Shown here: positions 31,644 through 41,245 of the stretch, piece by piece
How positions within the stretch are numbered: the first letter of the stretch is position 1
Layout of the letters: each line of letters begins with the position of its first letter
Assembly: GCA_025594325.1 (NCBI GenBank)
Contig: JANHCV010000012.1
Location: 1,240,001 to 1,304,000 of the forward strand
Source: Blastocladiella emersonii ATCC 22665
Taxonomy: Eukaryota; Blastocladiomycota; Blastocladiomycetes; Blastocladiales; Blastocladiaceae
Reading direction: 5' to 3'
Length of the DNA stretch: 64,000 nucleotides
The notes under the pieces: model-generated
What the model was told of the DNA's origin: nothing
Databases searched by the model: none
Seen by the model: only the letters and a program-made list of their open reading frames with translations
Program-made: the position numbers and the translations under genes

Positions 31644-33002
31644 ATGAAACGACACGCGCACCCCATCATGGATCAAACTCGCTGCAATGTATCCGCCGAT
31701 GAACTCGAAGCTGCGCTAGCGCCTGTCCAAGACCCGGTCGTCGCCGCGTGGCTGCGCCGCATCGTCGCGGACGCGTTCGACTCGCGCGTCGTACTGAGCG
31801 ACCTCCCGTTTCTTGCTCGTTACTATGGCGCCCTGTGCATGTACTGCCTCGAGCCGCCGCCCGCGGGTGGCTCGCACGGCATCAACCGGCCCTGGAGCTG
31901 CTCCGCCCTGTCGCGCCACAACGTCGTGCCCTGCTGCGAGTGGTGCCGCCGCATGATGGCGAACCTGTCGCTCCTCGCCTTTGAGTCGAAGGTCAAGTTC
32001 ATCTTCAATCGTTTCACGTTTTCGCGGTGCAGGGACGACGTGCCGCTTCCGTCCGCCGCCGACCATGCCAAGCGTTACTCGGCAGGCGCGCGCCCGCTCG
32101 AGCTCGCGGCTATCACGAACGCGCGCCTGAACCCGCAGGAGCTTCCGCATCCGTGCTTCTTCTGTCACTGTTCCGAGGCCAATCTCGTCGAGATGTTTGC
32201 GTCCTTTGGCGGTCCAGCCGTGTTCGCCCAGACGACCATGTGCCACCTGGATCCACGTCGGAGGCAGGATTTCAAGGAGTCGCACATCGCTTGCTTTGAC
32301 TGCTGCCGCATGACGCACCGGCTTACGTTCGAGGAGTTGGTCGCTCAGGTCCGCCGCGTGCACCGCAGCAACTTTGTCGCGAAGATCGACGAGTTGCTCG
32401 GGTCTGACGCGGCGCTCAAGGCTGCGATCGTTGACCGCGACCTGCACTTGGCTCGCCGCGTTCCACTTCTTCCGCGCGAGCCCGACCTGCACAGGCCGAT
32501 CGCCGTGTACCACGCGCCCTCCACGCGCACGACTCCCCCATCCGAGTGCCTCGCGCTGTACCCGTCCCGCGCCGCCGCGGAGACGATGCTCGGTCCGCTG
32601 CGTTCGTGGGGCCACCACGTCGGGTACGCAGACAAGGACTTTGTGAACCACGGCTACTGGTTTCACTTCATTTCCGCGGACGAGTACGAGTCTCTCGCGG
32701 CCAGCCTCGATCTGGAGCGGCACCTTGCATTCCAGGTCGCGTTCCTCGAGGCCAAGTTTGGTCTCGAGTCGACCCAGGTCTTTGAATGCGCTTGTTCTGG
32801 ATGCGAGGCGTACCACGCGCACGCAAAGTGGGAGGCCGAGCGGCACCTCATGTCGTCCAAAGACCGTGGGAAGTTTCGGCCGCTTGAGAAGAGTTACAAG
32901 GCTGCTCGCAGCAACTTGACCAAGGGTTTGGACGCGTCGATGCCTCGGCCGCTTCCGGACTGGCTGCGAGTTGACCTTGTGGCCGCAATTGATGAGTCTT
33001 AA
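31644..33002 (+). CDS. protein with two HNH-like zinc modules
   Basis: Taken from ATG 31644 (452 aa, single exon); the frame is open further upstream, so the start is uncertain. Module 1 has C65-x2-C68 (CMYCLEPP) and CCEWC (97-101) after a GINR...HNVVP stretch. Module 2 has C171-x2-C174 (CFFCHC), then CHLDPRRRQDFKESHIACFD and C217-x2-C220 followed by RMTHRLTFEELVAQ. The pattern C-x2-C ... D-R ... N/H-V ... C-x2-C-x-R-M is that of HNH endonucleases of selfish elements and large DNA viruses. Module 2 is closer to it. The C-terminal half (with CACSGCEAYHAHAKWEAERH) has a further Cys/His cluster and no family I know. It could be a domesticated nuclease or a DNA/RNA-binding zinc protein. Confidence 0.55.
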   Translation: MKRHAHPIMDQTRCNVSADELEAALAPVQDPVVAAWLRRIVADAFDSRVVLSDLPFLARYYGALCMYCLEPPPAGGSHGINRPWSCSALSRHNVVPCCEWCRRMMANLSLLAFESKVKFIFNRFTFSRCRDDVPLPSAADHAKRYSAGARPLELAAITNARLNPQELPHPCFFCHCSEANLVEMFASFGGPAVFAQTTMCHLDPRRRQDFKESHIACFDCCRMTHRLTFEELVAQVRRVHRSNFVAKIDELLGSDAALKAAIVDRDLHLARRVPLLPREPDLHRPIAVYHAPSTRTTPPSECLALYPSRAAAETMLGPLRSWGHHVGYADKDFVNHGYWFHFISADEYESLAASLDLERHLAFQVAFLEAKFGLESTQVFECACSGCEAYHAHAKWEAERHLMSSKDRGKFRPLEKSYKAARSNLTKGLDASMPRPLPDWLRVDLVAAIDES

Positions 33003-33321
33003 AAGCTCGTTCATGCGGACTCAGAGTATTTTTTGGAGTAACGCATCTTGTCGATCGATAATATTTCAACCGTGCTCAAAAGGACCACCGATATCGGGAT
33101 TCAGTGCTCGCTTGACCACACTTTCGTGTTTCGCAAGGCGCACTCAGGTGAGAGCACGCGATCGATCGCCGCCTTCCTGAAATGCGGTGCGCTACGGTTC
33201 CTACGCGTTGCGCCACAGAGACGCGTCACCAACGACGCGTGCGCGCTCCCATCCAAACCTCACCGTGCGTGGTATTCTCTCTCCCTGGAACCCTGTCAGC
33301 TCATGAATTAATGCTACCCTG

Positions 33322-35637
33322 ATGCTACTCATTTATCTCGGACTGACCGAATTCAGCCTGTGGTCGACGCTGACCCGCATGGTGGTGGTCAGCGTCTTCG
33401 ACACGCTCGTCTTCCAACTGGTCTTCGCGCGCCGCCCCGGCCTCTCGATCCTCATGAACCTGTCGGTCCCAGCCGCCGTCTCGGCCAGCTTCCGCCAGCT
33501 TTCTCTCGCCACGCCCAACGTTCCTCGCCGCAAGCTCTTCATTCTCGCTCTCACGGTTCTCGCGGCCACGGGACTGATCGTCGACTGGCTCGTCTCGTCG
33601 TACATCAATAACTTGCGCGAGACGCGCGAGGCCCGTATCGTGTGGGCACGGGCCGCCGTGAACGCGTCCTTCCCGTTCCCCGGCATCGCCACGGGCCGGC
33701 TGTTCCCGCGCGACACGGTGCTCGATGCGCTCGCGTCCGTCTTCCCGACCCGCTTTGACCAAACCAACACATGGATGCGCGCGTCGGGGTCGTTTTCGGA
33801 GCCCGACGTGCTTCCACGACTGCTCAACCGCAAGCTATGCTCTGGCGACGAGGTGCGGCGGACGCCCGCTGAGCCTGTCGAATTCTTTCCCCAGGGCAGA
33901 AACGGCGCTCAGTTACGTTTCAACCTCAATGCCGGCGTCTCCCGTCGGTATAACAGGTTCGGCACGCAGACGTTCCAGTACACGGGCTGGCTCAAATCCA
34001 CGCGCAACTTCGAGTTTGGGTTCCCGTTCGCGCTTCCCCTCCCTATCGGCTTTGCGGCCGAGACGTCTGGGTCGCTTTCTCGTCTTCCAGTCGGAGTTGG
34101 TGCCGCATCTGATCTCGAGCCGAGCGCGGACGAGGCCAACGCATCGCAGGAACCCGGTCAAGTCGACGTGCGCGAACCTCCAATCTACGGCGTCATGGCC
34201 ATTGGCCCGTTCGTCCAGGCGTACTCGACGCAGTGCGACCTGCAGCCTCACGAGGTTGTCGGGTGGCTGAACGCGCGGATCAATGTCCCCTATCCCGTGT
34301 TCCGCGCCATGAACGAAACCAGCGGCGCCGTGATTGGGAACAGTACTGGCTCACTTTTCTACGCAGACGCGACCGAGTACCGCGACCTTGGAACCGCGGG
34401 CTTCACCGGGTACAGTCTCGCCACTTTCTTCCATACGACCGGAGAGCTGCTTGCCAGGGGTACCATCGAGCTGCTTTCCATTGGTTCCGAGTCGAGCGGG
34501 GGCAAGCACTCGAAGCGCACAAGCGTGATCCCTGCGTCCGAGCTGTACGTGTCACGGCGCGGCCCAGTTTACCGGACGGCGGCGCCTCTCAAAGGCAACA
34601 TCAATCGCGTGTGCACCGAAACTGCTCAGTCGACGGGCATCATCCCTGTCAACACCACAGCAGCAATCGCCTTTGACACGACCGGCAACTGGACCCGTTT
34701 GCCCCCGTTCAGCAACCTGACCAAGGCCGCGGGCATCACCGCCTCCCCGCAGCTGTGCACTATCATGTTTGCAAACGGTGCAGGAACGGAGTTCGACCAA
34801 GAATTCGCGGCCAACAACTCCGGGATTCTCGTCAAGTACCTCAGCGGCGCGCAGGTGTGCCGCACCATGATCAAAACGTTCATGACCAACTTCAACCCCG
34901 CGAACTTCACCAACCTGGCCAACTTCACTGCGGCCGACGAGTTCATGGACATGATCGGCGCGGTCCAGCAGGTCCCAAAAGCGTGGCCCGTCTCGCTGCG
35001 GTGCCTTGACGACACGTACGTCGGCCGAGGATCGCGCCCGTGGCTCTGGACCACGGCGCTCTCGGGCGTCCGCCAGAGCGCGAACCAGGCGACGGGTCCA
35101 GGCGACGGATGGGCGGCAACCACATTCACGACGGCGCGGACGGGCGGCTGGGTCCGCCAGATTTACAGCGCGCCGAGCTACGTGATCAAGGATGGCGCGC
35201 AGATGTTCATCCAGACGGTCGTGGGCGTAGATGTCATCGAACTCGTCATCACGCTGGCCGCCGTCATCTCGGTGTACGTCTCTTCGTCGGTGCTCGGGTG
35301 GAGCAGCATGCACAAGATCGCGATCACGGCCATGTACGAGTTTGCGCTTCGCCCGCGCGGTCCAGGCGAGCAGCCGCAGGCCGAGGTCGGCGACGGGATC
35401 GAGTGCGTCGACCTGTTGCAGCGCACAACACTCGTGCTCCTCGAGCTCCCCACTGATCCGCCCGCCCGCGTCATTCGACTTGTCGCAGCGCGCAAGGACG
35501 GGTCGCCCAAGGACCGGCTCGACGACGGCGCGCAAGTTCTCGCTCACTCGACGTCCGTGCTCCACCTCGAGCGGATCGCGCGCGACTATGACGCTACCAA
35601 GTCGCGGAGCGGGGCTCATGGCTCAGCTGCGGCCTGA
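33322..35637 (+). CDS. multipass/ectodomain membrane protein, intact paralogue (copy 2)
   Basis: Single open frame of 771 aa, homologous over its whole length to the gene at 23909-26558 on the other strand. Membrane spans: LGLTEFSLWSTLTRMVVVSV plus following residues, LFILALTVLAATGLIVDWLV, and near the C terminus VDVIELVITLAAVISVYVSS. Between the second and third lies an ~530-residue region, probably outside the cell, with many NxS/T sequons and conserved cysteines. After the last span comes SVLGWSSMHKIAITAMYEFA and a tail. Compared with copy 1 it lacks about 75 N-terminal residues and the first span; nothing similar is visible upstream, so it may be 5'-truncated or have a missed exon. Family unknown to me; probably lineage-specific. 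Confidence 0.7.
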   Translation: MLLIYLGLTEFSLWSTLTRMVVVSVFDTLVFQLVFARRPGLSILMNLSVPAAVSASFRQLSLATPNVPRRKLFILALTVLAATGLIVDWLVSSYINNLRETREARIVWARAAVNASFPFPGIATGRLFPRDTVLDALASVFPTRFDQTNTWMRASGSFSEPDVLPRLLNRKLCSGDEVRRTPAEPVEFFPQGRNGAQLRFNLNAGVSRRYNRFGTQTFQYTGWLKSTRNFEFGFPFALPLPIGFAAETSGSLSRLPVGVGAASDLEPSADEANASQEPGQVDVREPPIYGVMAIGPFVQAYSTQCDLQPHEVVGWLNARINVPYPVFRAMNETSGAVIGNSTGSLFYADATEYRDLGTAGFTGYSLATFFHTTGELLARGTIELLSIGSESSGGKHSKRTSVIPASELYVSRRGPVYRTAAPLKGNINRVCTETAQSTGIIPVNTTAAIAFDTTGNWTRLPPFSNLTKAAGITASPQLCTIMFANGAGTEFDQEFAANNSGILVKYLSGAQVCRTMIKTFMTNFNPANFTNLANFTAADEFMDMIGAVQQVPKAWPVSLRCLDDTYVGRGSRPWLWTTALSGVRQSANQATGPGDGWAATTFTTARTGGWVRQIYSAPSYVIKDGAQMFIQTVVGVDVIELVITLAAVISVYVSSSVLGWSSMHKIAITAMYEFALRPRGPGEQPQAEVGDGIECVDLLQRTTLVLLELPTDPPARVIRLVAARKDGSPKDRLDDGAQVLAHSTSVLHLERIARDYDATKSRSGAHGSAAA

Positions 35638-35892
35638 TGGGCTGCCGCCCAATGTGTCGTTACCTCTCGCACTCATAGCAAAGATGTACCTGATCCGCTT
35701 CACGACGACTGACTGGGCGCGGCTCAAGTCGCAAGACGCGTCTGTTCGACCTCGCCGTGGGTGGTGATCTGCTCCGTGATCGGGCCGGTGATGGCTCGGA
35801 ACGCCACATGCAGGGCTTTGCCCTGAAATATTGGGTGGCCCCTTCGAAAGTCTCGGTCTGTGTCACGTGCTTTTGGCGGATTTCACTTGGTT

Positions 35893-35932
35893 TCATCAAG
35901 TCATACATGTCACGTGACTGTGGCTGAACGCG
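35893..35932 (+). repeat. direct repeat flanking the SANT-like gene, left copy
   Basis: TCATCAAG, then CATACATGTCACGTGACTG, then TGGCTGAACGCG. A near copy lies at 36537-36575. It contains the palindrome CACGTG. Confidence 0.7.
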
Positions 35933-36019
35933 TTTTGCGGCTTGCTCGCGACTTTGGCTCGGGCGACGTTGCGCACTCCACTTCTCCTCCACGAAACGAA
36001 AGCTTGAGCGGCTGTAACA

Positions 36020-36384
36020 TGCCGCAACACGACAGTCGGCCAAGGTGGACCGCGGAGGAGTGTGACCGCCTCGTCGACTGGCTGTGCCTCGACTCGAGCA
36101 ACTACGCCACCTTTGCGTCGCACGGCCACCGCGCTGCTGCTGCTCGACACGCTGCCGCCTGGCTCGCTCAGCATTCTGCACATACACGCTCCCCCGAGTC
36201 TGTCGGCAAGAAGCTCCATGAGCTGATCGACGCATACCATGGACTGCTCGCGTCGCTGTCGCTGTCCACCGCAGATCTGCGCGACCCGTCCTCTCTCTCA
36301 GCTCTCCGCCTCGCCCTCATCAACAACGATCCAACGACCGCGCTGAACTTTCAACACGCGTGCCACCGTTCAACGCGCATGTAA
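36020..36384 (+). CDS. SANT/Myb-like DNA-binding protein (small)
   Basis: ATG 36020 opens RWTAEECDRLVDWLCLDSSN, followed by a helical segment (HRAAAARHAAAWLAQHSAHT) and SPESVGKKLHELIDAYHGLL. This is the tri-helical Myb/SANT-like arrangement common in fungal transposon-linked and regulatory proteins: R-W-(T/S)...L-(L/V)-D-W-L...(R/T)-(T/S)-x-x-(S/D)-V-x-x-K-(I/L). The unspliced frame stops at 36382-36384 (121 aa). A GTAAGC donor just before that stop and TTTAACAG near 36420 suggest a second exon reaching about 36546. The joined frame is uncertain. Flanked by ~40-bp direct repeats. Confidence 0.5.
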
Positions 36385-36536
36385 GCGCTGCACTTACTTC
36401 AAACACCTTGTCTTTAACAGTCGCACCCAGCTCGCTTTCGGCTGCTGGTTCTGCGCCTCAGCCTACCGCATCTGCAACCGCACCTCCGCCTGCTCCGCCA
36501 CCGGGTCTGGCGTTACTTGTCACATTTGGGCTTGCC

Positions 36537-36575
36537 TCATCAGGCTGATACATGTCACGTGAGTGGCTGAACGCG
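36537..36575 (+). repeat. direct repeat flanking the SANT-like gene, right copy
   Basis: TCATCAGGCTGATACATGTC, then ACGTGAGTGGCTGAACGCG. Similar to 35893-35932 in the same orientation. Confidence 0.7.
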
Positions 36576-37054
36576 TCCCTCGCCCTTTCTCCCTCGCGCG
36601 CCCTCGCTTGACAAAAGTCAACCCGCGGCAAATATGTACTTTGTTGTTGCTACTTAAGGTTTCAATGACGTTTCTTGATTGCTGTGCGACTTTAGCCGCA
36701 TCCGCGCTAAGTTGGCAACTGTACCTCATTTAGCTTCCTTACAAAGTTAATTATGCAGCTGAGCCAAGGCGGCGGTTCAACTTACGTGTTACCTTGTCGC
36801 TGTCGCTCTGCGCAGCATGTTATGCGGCAACAGCAGCAGCAGCGCGGCTGAGTTGAGTCACAGTCCCTGATCCTTGCCTTGATCGTGTCGCGATGGAGAT
36901 GAGCAACCATAAGTTGGGGCAGAAACTCGACAGGAACGCAATAGTCTCGCGATGACGACTTCAGCGTAGTCTGAGCTAACTCAACTCGTTTGCTTGTTTA
37001 CTCTCAAGCGCAGCACTCAACCCTCGTCTTGGCTCCAATTAGTGCTGCGCGGCA

Positions 37055-37755
37055 AGGCGACGCTGATGATCAACGCAAGAGGCGACGCTGGTCATTGACG
37101 CAACGAGCCGACGCTGATCATCAATGGAACAAGGCGACGCTGATCACGACCCAACGAGGCCACGCTGAACATTGACGTAACGAGGCGACGCTGAGTATTG
37201 ACATAAGGAGGCGACGCTGACTATCAACGCAACGAGGCAACGCTGATCCGCAACTTAACGAGGCAACGCTGGTCATCAACGCAAGGAGGCGACGCTGAAC
37301 ATTGAAGTAACGAGGTGGCGCTGAACATTGACGTAACGAGGCGACGCTAGACATTCACGGAACGAGGCGCGCTGGACATGAACCCAGCAAGGCGACGCTG
37401 GTCGCCAGCACAACAAGGCAACGCTGATCACCAACTCGACAAGGCGACGCTGACTATCAACTCGACAAGGCGACGCTGGCATCAACCCAACAAGACGACG
37501 CTGGTCATGGATGCAACGAGGCGACGCTGGTCATCTACGCAACAAGGCGACGCTGGTTATCAACCCAACAAGGCAAACCTGATCATCGACGCAACGAGGC
37601 GACGCTGATCACCAACTCAACAAGGCGGCGCTGAACTTCAACTCAGCAAGGCGACGATGATCATCAACGCGACAAGGCGACGCTGATCATCTATTCAACA
37701 AGGCGGCGCTGTTCCTCAATATAATGAGGCGACGCTGGCTGCCGACAACAACGCG
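37055..37755 (+). repeat. 26-bp minisatellite, about 27 copies
   Basis: The consensus unit is close to AGGCGACGCTGATCATCAAC followed by KCAACR. Most units are exactly 26 bp; two are 25 bp. The first half (AGGCGACGCTG) is much better conserved than the second. Since 26 is not a multiple of three, it is unlikely to be selected as protein. One decayed unit may persist at about 37848-37870. Confidence 0.92.
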
Positions 37756-38318
37756 GACGTTGCGCGCGTTGCCGTTGGCGTCGCCCGTGCACTGTGCGCT
37801 CTGCGGGATCATGAAGATGAACGGCTGCGGCGTTGATTATCGACCTAACGAGGCGACGACGATGCTGTCTGCCTACAACGACGCTTCATCGACCTCGCGA
37901 TCACGCGCAACCGGCACGTCAGCGTGCTTACGCCCGTGGGTGAGTTCAAGGTCGGCAAGCGCTCGCTGATGCGCCAGGAGGTGCACGCGCTGCGCAACGT
38001 GGTCAACTTGGACGCGGGTAACGCGTCTATCTCGCGAGCATTCTTCCCGAGGATGCGAGCCGGAATCAGATCAGAAAAGTGTGCGCAACTGAAAAGGTGT
38101 TCATTGCCGACTTACACTCATGAACGCTGAAGAGGGGAAGCGAACGCGAGGCGAGGACGGCCAAAGGCAAGGGCGAAAGGGCAAAGCCCTGCGCCGGTGC
38201 CAGCCGAAGGCTGTGTGACGACAAATCCGAGCTTACGCGCGCACTGTGAGTCGGCGCACGTGGGTGGTCGCAGCCGCGCGGCTTGATCGTCGATCCCTGC
38301 CTGCCCGGAATTCGCTGC

Positions 38319-38327
38319 TATATAAGC
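38319..38327 (+). promoter_or_regulatory. TATA box of HIS4
   Basis: CTATATAAG lies about 170 nt before the ATG at 38494. A likely leader intron (GTATGC at about 38396 to CCACAG at 38459) would bring the start of the mRNA into a normal distance. Confidence 0.55.
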
Positions 38328-38493
38328 CGGGCATCCCTCGGAACACGCTGCTTCTCCCGCAGAGGACTCTCTCGTGTATTGGCACCGTTGCTCATGTATG
38401 CTTCGCTCGCCCTTTAACGCCCGCGCAACGCCACCAACTGACCCTCTCCCTCCCCACAGTCCAGCAGCACCCGATCCTCCCTCCCCCGCACCG

Positions 38494-41196
38494 ATGCCGT
38501 TCATCTCGACCCTCGACGTCGCGCAGGCCCGCCCCGCGCCGGCGTCGGCCACGGCGCGCGCGACGCTCGAGCGCCTGTCTGTGTTCGCGCCCGTGCTCGT
38601 CCGCCTGCCCGCGGGCAACGCGCTGACGGCGCTGCGGACGGCCGACTCCGCCCGTCTCGCCACGCTCAAGCGGTCGATCGTCGTGCTGCCCGCGGCCGCC
38701 GACCTCGCCGACCAGGTCGTCCAGGTCCTCGAGGCCGGCGCCGACCGCGTCGCGCTGCAGGCGCACTCACCTGTCGACCTCGCCGCGCTCGCCGCCACGT
38801 TCCCCAAGAACCGCATCATGGCGCACCTGTCGACGCCCGCCGTCACCCCGCTCGCGCTCGCCGACCTCAAGCGCGCCGTCGACGCGCTCAACGGCGCTGT
38901 GTCCGGCTACGTCGTGCACGTCGGCAGCAACCCCGCCGCGGGGATCGACCAGGCCGCGCTCGCCGACCTCGTCAAGCTGGTCCAGGCCGGCGAAGCCGAG
39001 CGCACGCTCGTCCTCGACTTCCTCGCCGGGCCCGGCACCTTCGCCGAGGCCGCGGCGCTCGCCGCGCTCCCGGGCGTGACGGTCGCCGTCCCCGCGCCGC
39101 GCATCACGTACCCGGGCGCCGACGACATGGACCAGTCGTCCGCCTTCGACTTCCCCGCGGCCGCGCTCGTGACGACGGGCATGACGTCCGACCGCGCCGA
39201 CGGTCTGTTCCCGACGGTGGTCGCCGACGAGCACGGGACCGCGCTCGGGCTCGTGTACAGCAGCCGCGCGTCGATCGCCGAGGCGCTGCGCACGGGGACG
39301 GGCGTGTACCACTCGCGCAAGCGCGGCGTGTGGCACAAGGGCGCGACGTCGGGCGCCACGCAGGCGCTCGTGCGCATCGACGTCGACTGCGACGCGGACG
39401 CGCTGCAGTTCGTCGTGCGCCAGGCGGGCGTCGGGTTCTGCCACCGCGCCACACCGAGCTGCTTCGGGACCGCCGCCGCGGGTGGCGTGCCCGCGCTTGC
39501 GGCCACGCTCGAGGCGCGCAAGACGGCCGCCCCCGCCGGCAGCTACACGCACCGGCTGTTCAACGACACCAAGCTGCTCCACGCCAAGCTGCTCGAGGAG
39601 GCCCACGAGCTCATCGAGGCCGTGACCCCCGCCGAGGTCGCCGCCGAGGCCGCCGACGTGCTCTACTTTGCCCTCGCCAAGGCCACCGCCCACGGCGTCT
39701 CGCTCGCCGACATCGAGGCCGTCCTCGACGCCCGCGCGCGCAAGGTCACGCGCCGCCCGGGGAACGCCAAGCCGCAGTACGCCGCGGCCATTGAGGCGGC
39801 TGCCGCCAAGAAGCAGGCTGCCGCTGCCGCGCCCGCCGCGCCCAAGAAGCCCGAGGGCGGGCTCAAGATGAAGCACGTCGACCTGGCCTCGGTGCCCGCG
39901 GACTCGGCGCAGTACACGGCGCTGCTGCAGCGCCCGATCCTCGACTCGGACAAGATCATGGGGATCGTGCGCCCGATCGTCGACGCGGTGCGCACGCGCG
40001 GCGACGCGGCCGTCCTCGAGTACACGGCCAAGTTCGACGGCGTCGCCCTCGCCTCGCCCGTCCTCCTGCCGCCGTTCGCGCAGCACTACGACGCCAAGGC
40101 GCTGACGCCCGCGGTGCGCGCCGCCATCGACACGGCCGTCGCCAACGTCGACAAGTTCCACCGCGCGCAGCTCGAGACGGAGCCGCTCGTCGTCGAGACG
40201 ATGCCGGGCATCACGTGCTCGCGCGTCGTCCGGCCCATCGAGCGTGTCGGCCTGTACGTGCCCGGCGGGTCCGCGGTGCTCCCGTCGTCGACGCTCATGC
40301 TCGGCGTCCCCGCGGCCGTTGCCGGGTGCGAGAAGATCGTCATCGCGACGCCGCCGCGCAAGGACGGGAGCGTCGCGCCCGAGGTCCTGTACGTCGCCGA
40401 CAAGGTGGGCGCGGCGCAGGTCGTGATGGCGGGCGGCGCGCAGGCGGTCGCGGCCATGGCGTACGGCACCGAGACGGTGCTCAAGGTCGACAAGATCTGC
40501 GGGCCCGGCAACCAGTTTGTCACGGCGGCCAAGATGCTGTGCACGACCGATACCGCGGCCATGGTCGCCATCGACATGCCCGCGGGCCCGTCCGAGGTGC
40601 TCGTGATCGCCGACGGGACGTCGGACCCGCGGTTCGTCGCCGCCGACCTGCTGTCGCAGGCCGAGCACGGGCCCGACTCGCAGGTGGTCCTGGTCGCCGT
40701 CGACATGACGGACGCCGATGTGGCGCGCGTCGAGGCGGCCGTCGAGAAGCAGGCGAACCTGCTCCCGCGCGTTGACATTGTGCGTCAGTGCCTGCCCAAG
40801 TCGTGGATCGTGCGCGCGCCGACCATGGCCGCGGCCGTGGCGTTCAGCAACGCGTACGCGCCCGAGCACCTGATCCTCAACTTCGCGTCCGACGACCTCG
40901 CCAAGTCGCTCGTCGACCAGATCACCAACGCCGGGTCCGTGTTCGTCGGCGCCTACTCGCCCGAGTCGTGCGGCGACTATGCGTCGGGCACCAACCACAC
41001 GCTGCCGACGTACGGGTACGCCCGCATGTACTCGGGCGTCAACACCCACACGTTTGTCAAGCATATCACCACCCAGCACCTGTCGCGCGACGGGCTCGAC
41101 CGGCTCGCGGACTGCGTCATCACGCTCGCCGAGGTCGAGGGGCTCGACGCTCATGCGCGCGCGGTCGCGATCCGCGTTGGCCGCTTCGACGCTTAA
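38494..41196 (+). CDS. HIS4: trifunctional histidine biosynthesis enzyme (PRA-CH / PRA-PH / histidinol dehydrogenase)
   Basis: Single exon of 900 aa from ATG 38494. It carries out steps 2, 3 and the last two steps of histidine synthesis. After an N-terminal ~230-residue region, the phosphoribosyl-AMP cyclohydrolase domain has LVYSSRASIAEAL, YHSRKRGVWHKGATSG and DVDCDADALQFVVRQ...FCH (residues ~251-330). The phosphoribosyl-ATP pyrophosphohydrolase domain has LFNDTKLLHAKLLEEAHELI and EAADVLYF (~350-430). Histidinol dehydrogenase (~450-900) has ERVGLYVPGGSAVLPSSTLM, AGGAQAVAAMAYGTE, KICGPGNQFVTAAK, DMPAGPSEVLVIAD, LLSQAEHGPDSQ and the zinc-binding C-terminal His region. This fusion is typical of fungi and supports the organism call. 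Confidence 0.97.
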   Translation: MPFISTLDVAQARPAPASATARATLERLSVFAPVLVRLPAGNALTALRTADSARLATLKRSIVVLPAAADLADQVVQVLEAGADRVALQAHSPVDLAALAATFPKNRIMAHLSTPAVTPLALADLKRAVDALNGAVSGYVVHVGSNPAAGIDQAALADLVKLVQAGEAERTLVLDFLAGPGTFAEAAALAALPGVTVAVPAPRITYPGADDMDQSSAFDFPAAALVTTGMTSDRADGLFPTVVADEHGTALGLVYSSRASIAEALRTGTGVYHSRKRGVWHKGATSGATQALVRIDVDCDADALQFVVRQAGVGFCHRATPSCFGTAAAGGVPALAATLEARKTAAPAGSYTHRLFNDTKLLHAKLLEEAHELIEAVTPAEVAAEAADVLYFALAKATAHGVSLADIEAVLDARARKVTRRPGNAKPQYAAAIEAAAAKKQAAAAAPAAPKKPEGGLKMKHVDLASVPADSAQYTALLQRPILDSDKIMGIVRPIVDAVRTRGDAAVLEYTAKFDGVALASPVLLPPFAQHYDAKALTPAVRAAIDTAVANVDKFHRAQLETEPLVVETMPGITCSRVVRPIERVGLYVPGGSAVLPSSTLMLGVPAAVAGCEKIVIATPPRKDGSVAPEVLYVADKVGAAQVVMAGGAQAVAAMAYGTETVLKVDKICGPGNQFVTAAKMLCTTDTAAMVAIDMPAGPSEVLVIADGTSDPRFVAADLLSQAEHGPDSQVVLVAVDMTDADVARVEAAVEKQANLLPRVDIVRQCLPKSWIVRAPTMAAAVAFSNAYAPEHLILNFASDDLAKSLVDQITNAGSVFVGAYSPESCGDYASGTNHTLPTYGYARMYSGVNTHTFVKHITTQHLSRDGLDRLADCVITLAEVEGLDAHARAVAIRVGRFDA

Positions 41197-41245
41197 GTCG
41201 TGTCGCGTGCGATGGGTGAGAGTGAATGAATACATTTTTCGCTGT

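Noticed and set aside
37055-37755. CRISPR-like array
   Set aside because: Units are head-to-tail with no unique spacers, in a eukaryotic genome; it is a minisatellite.
38767-41235. An 822-codon open frame antisense to HIS4
   Set aside because: It mirrors the third-position GC bias of HIS4, is Arg/Gly/Val/Asp-rich with no family signature, and HIS4 itself is beyond doubt.
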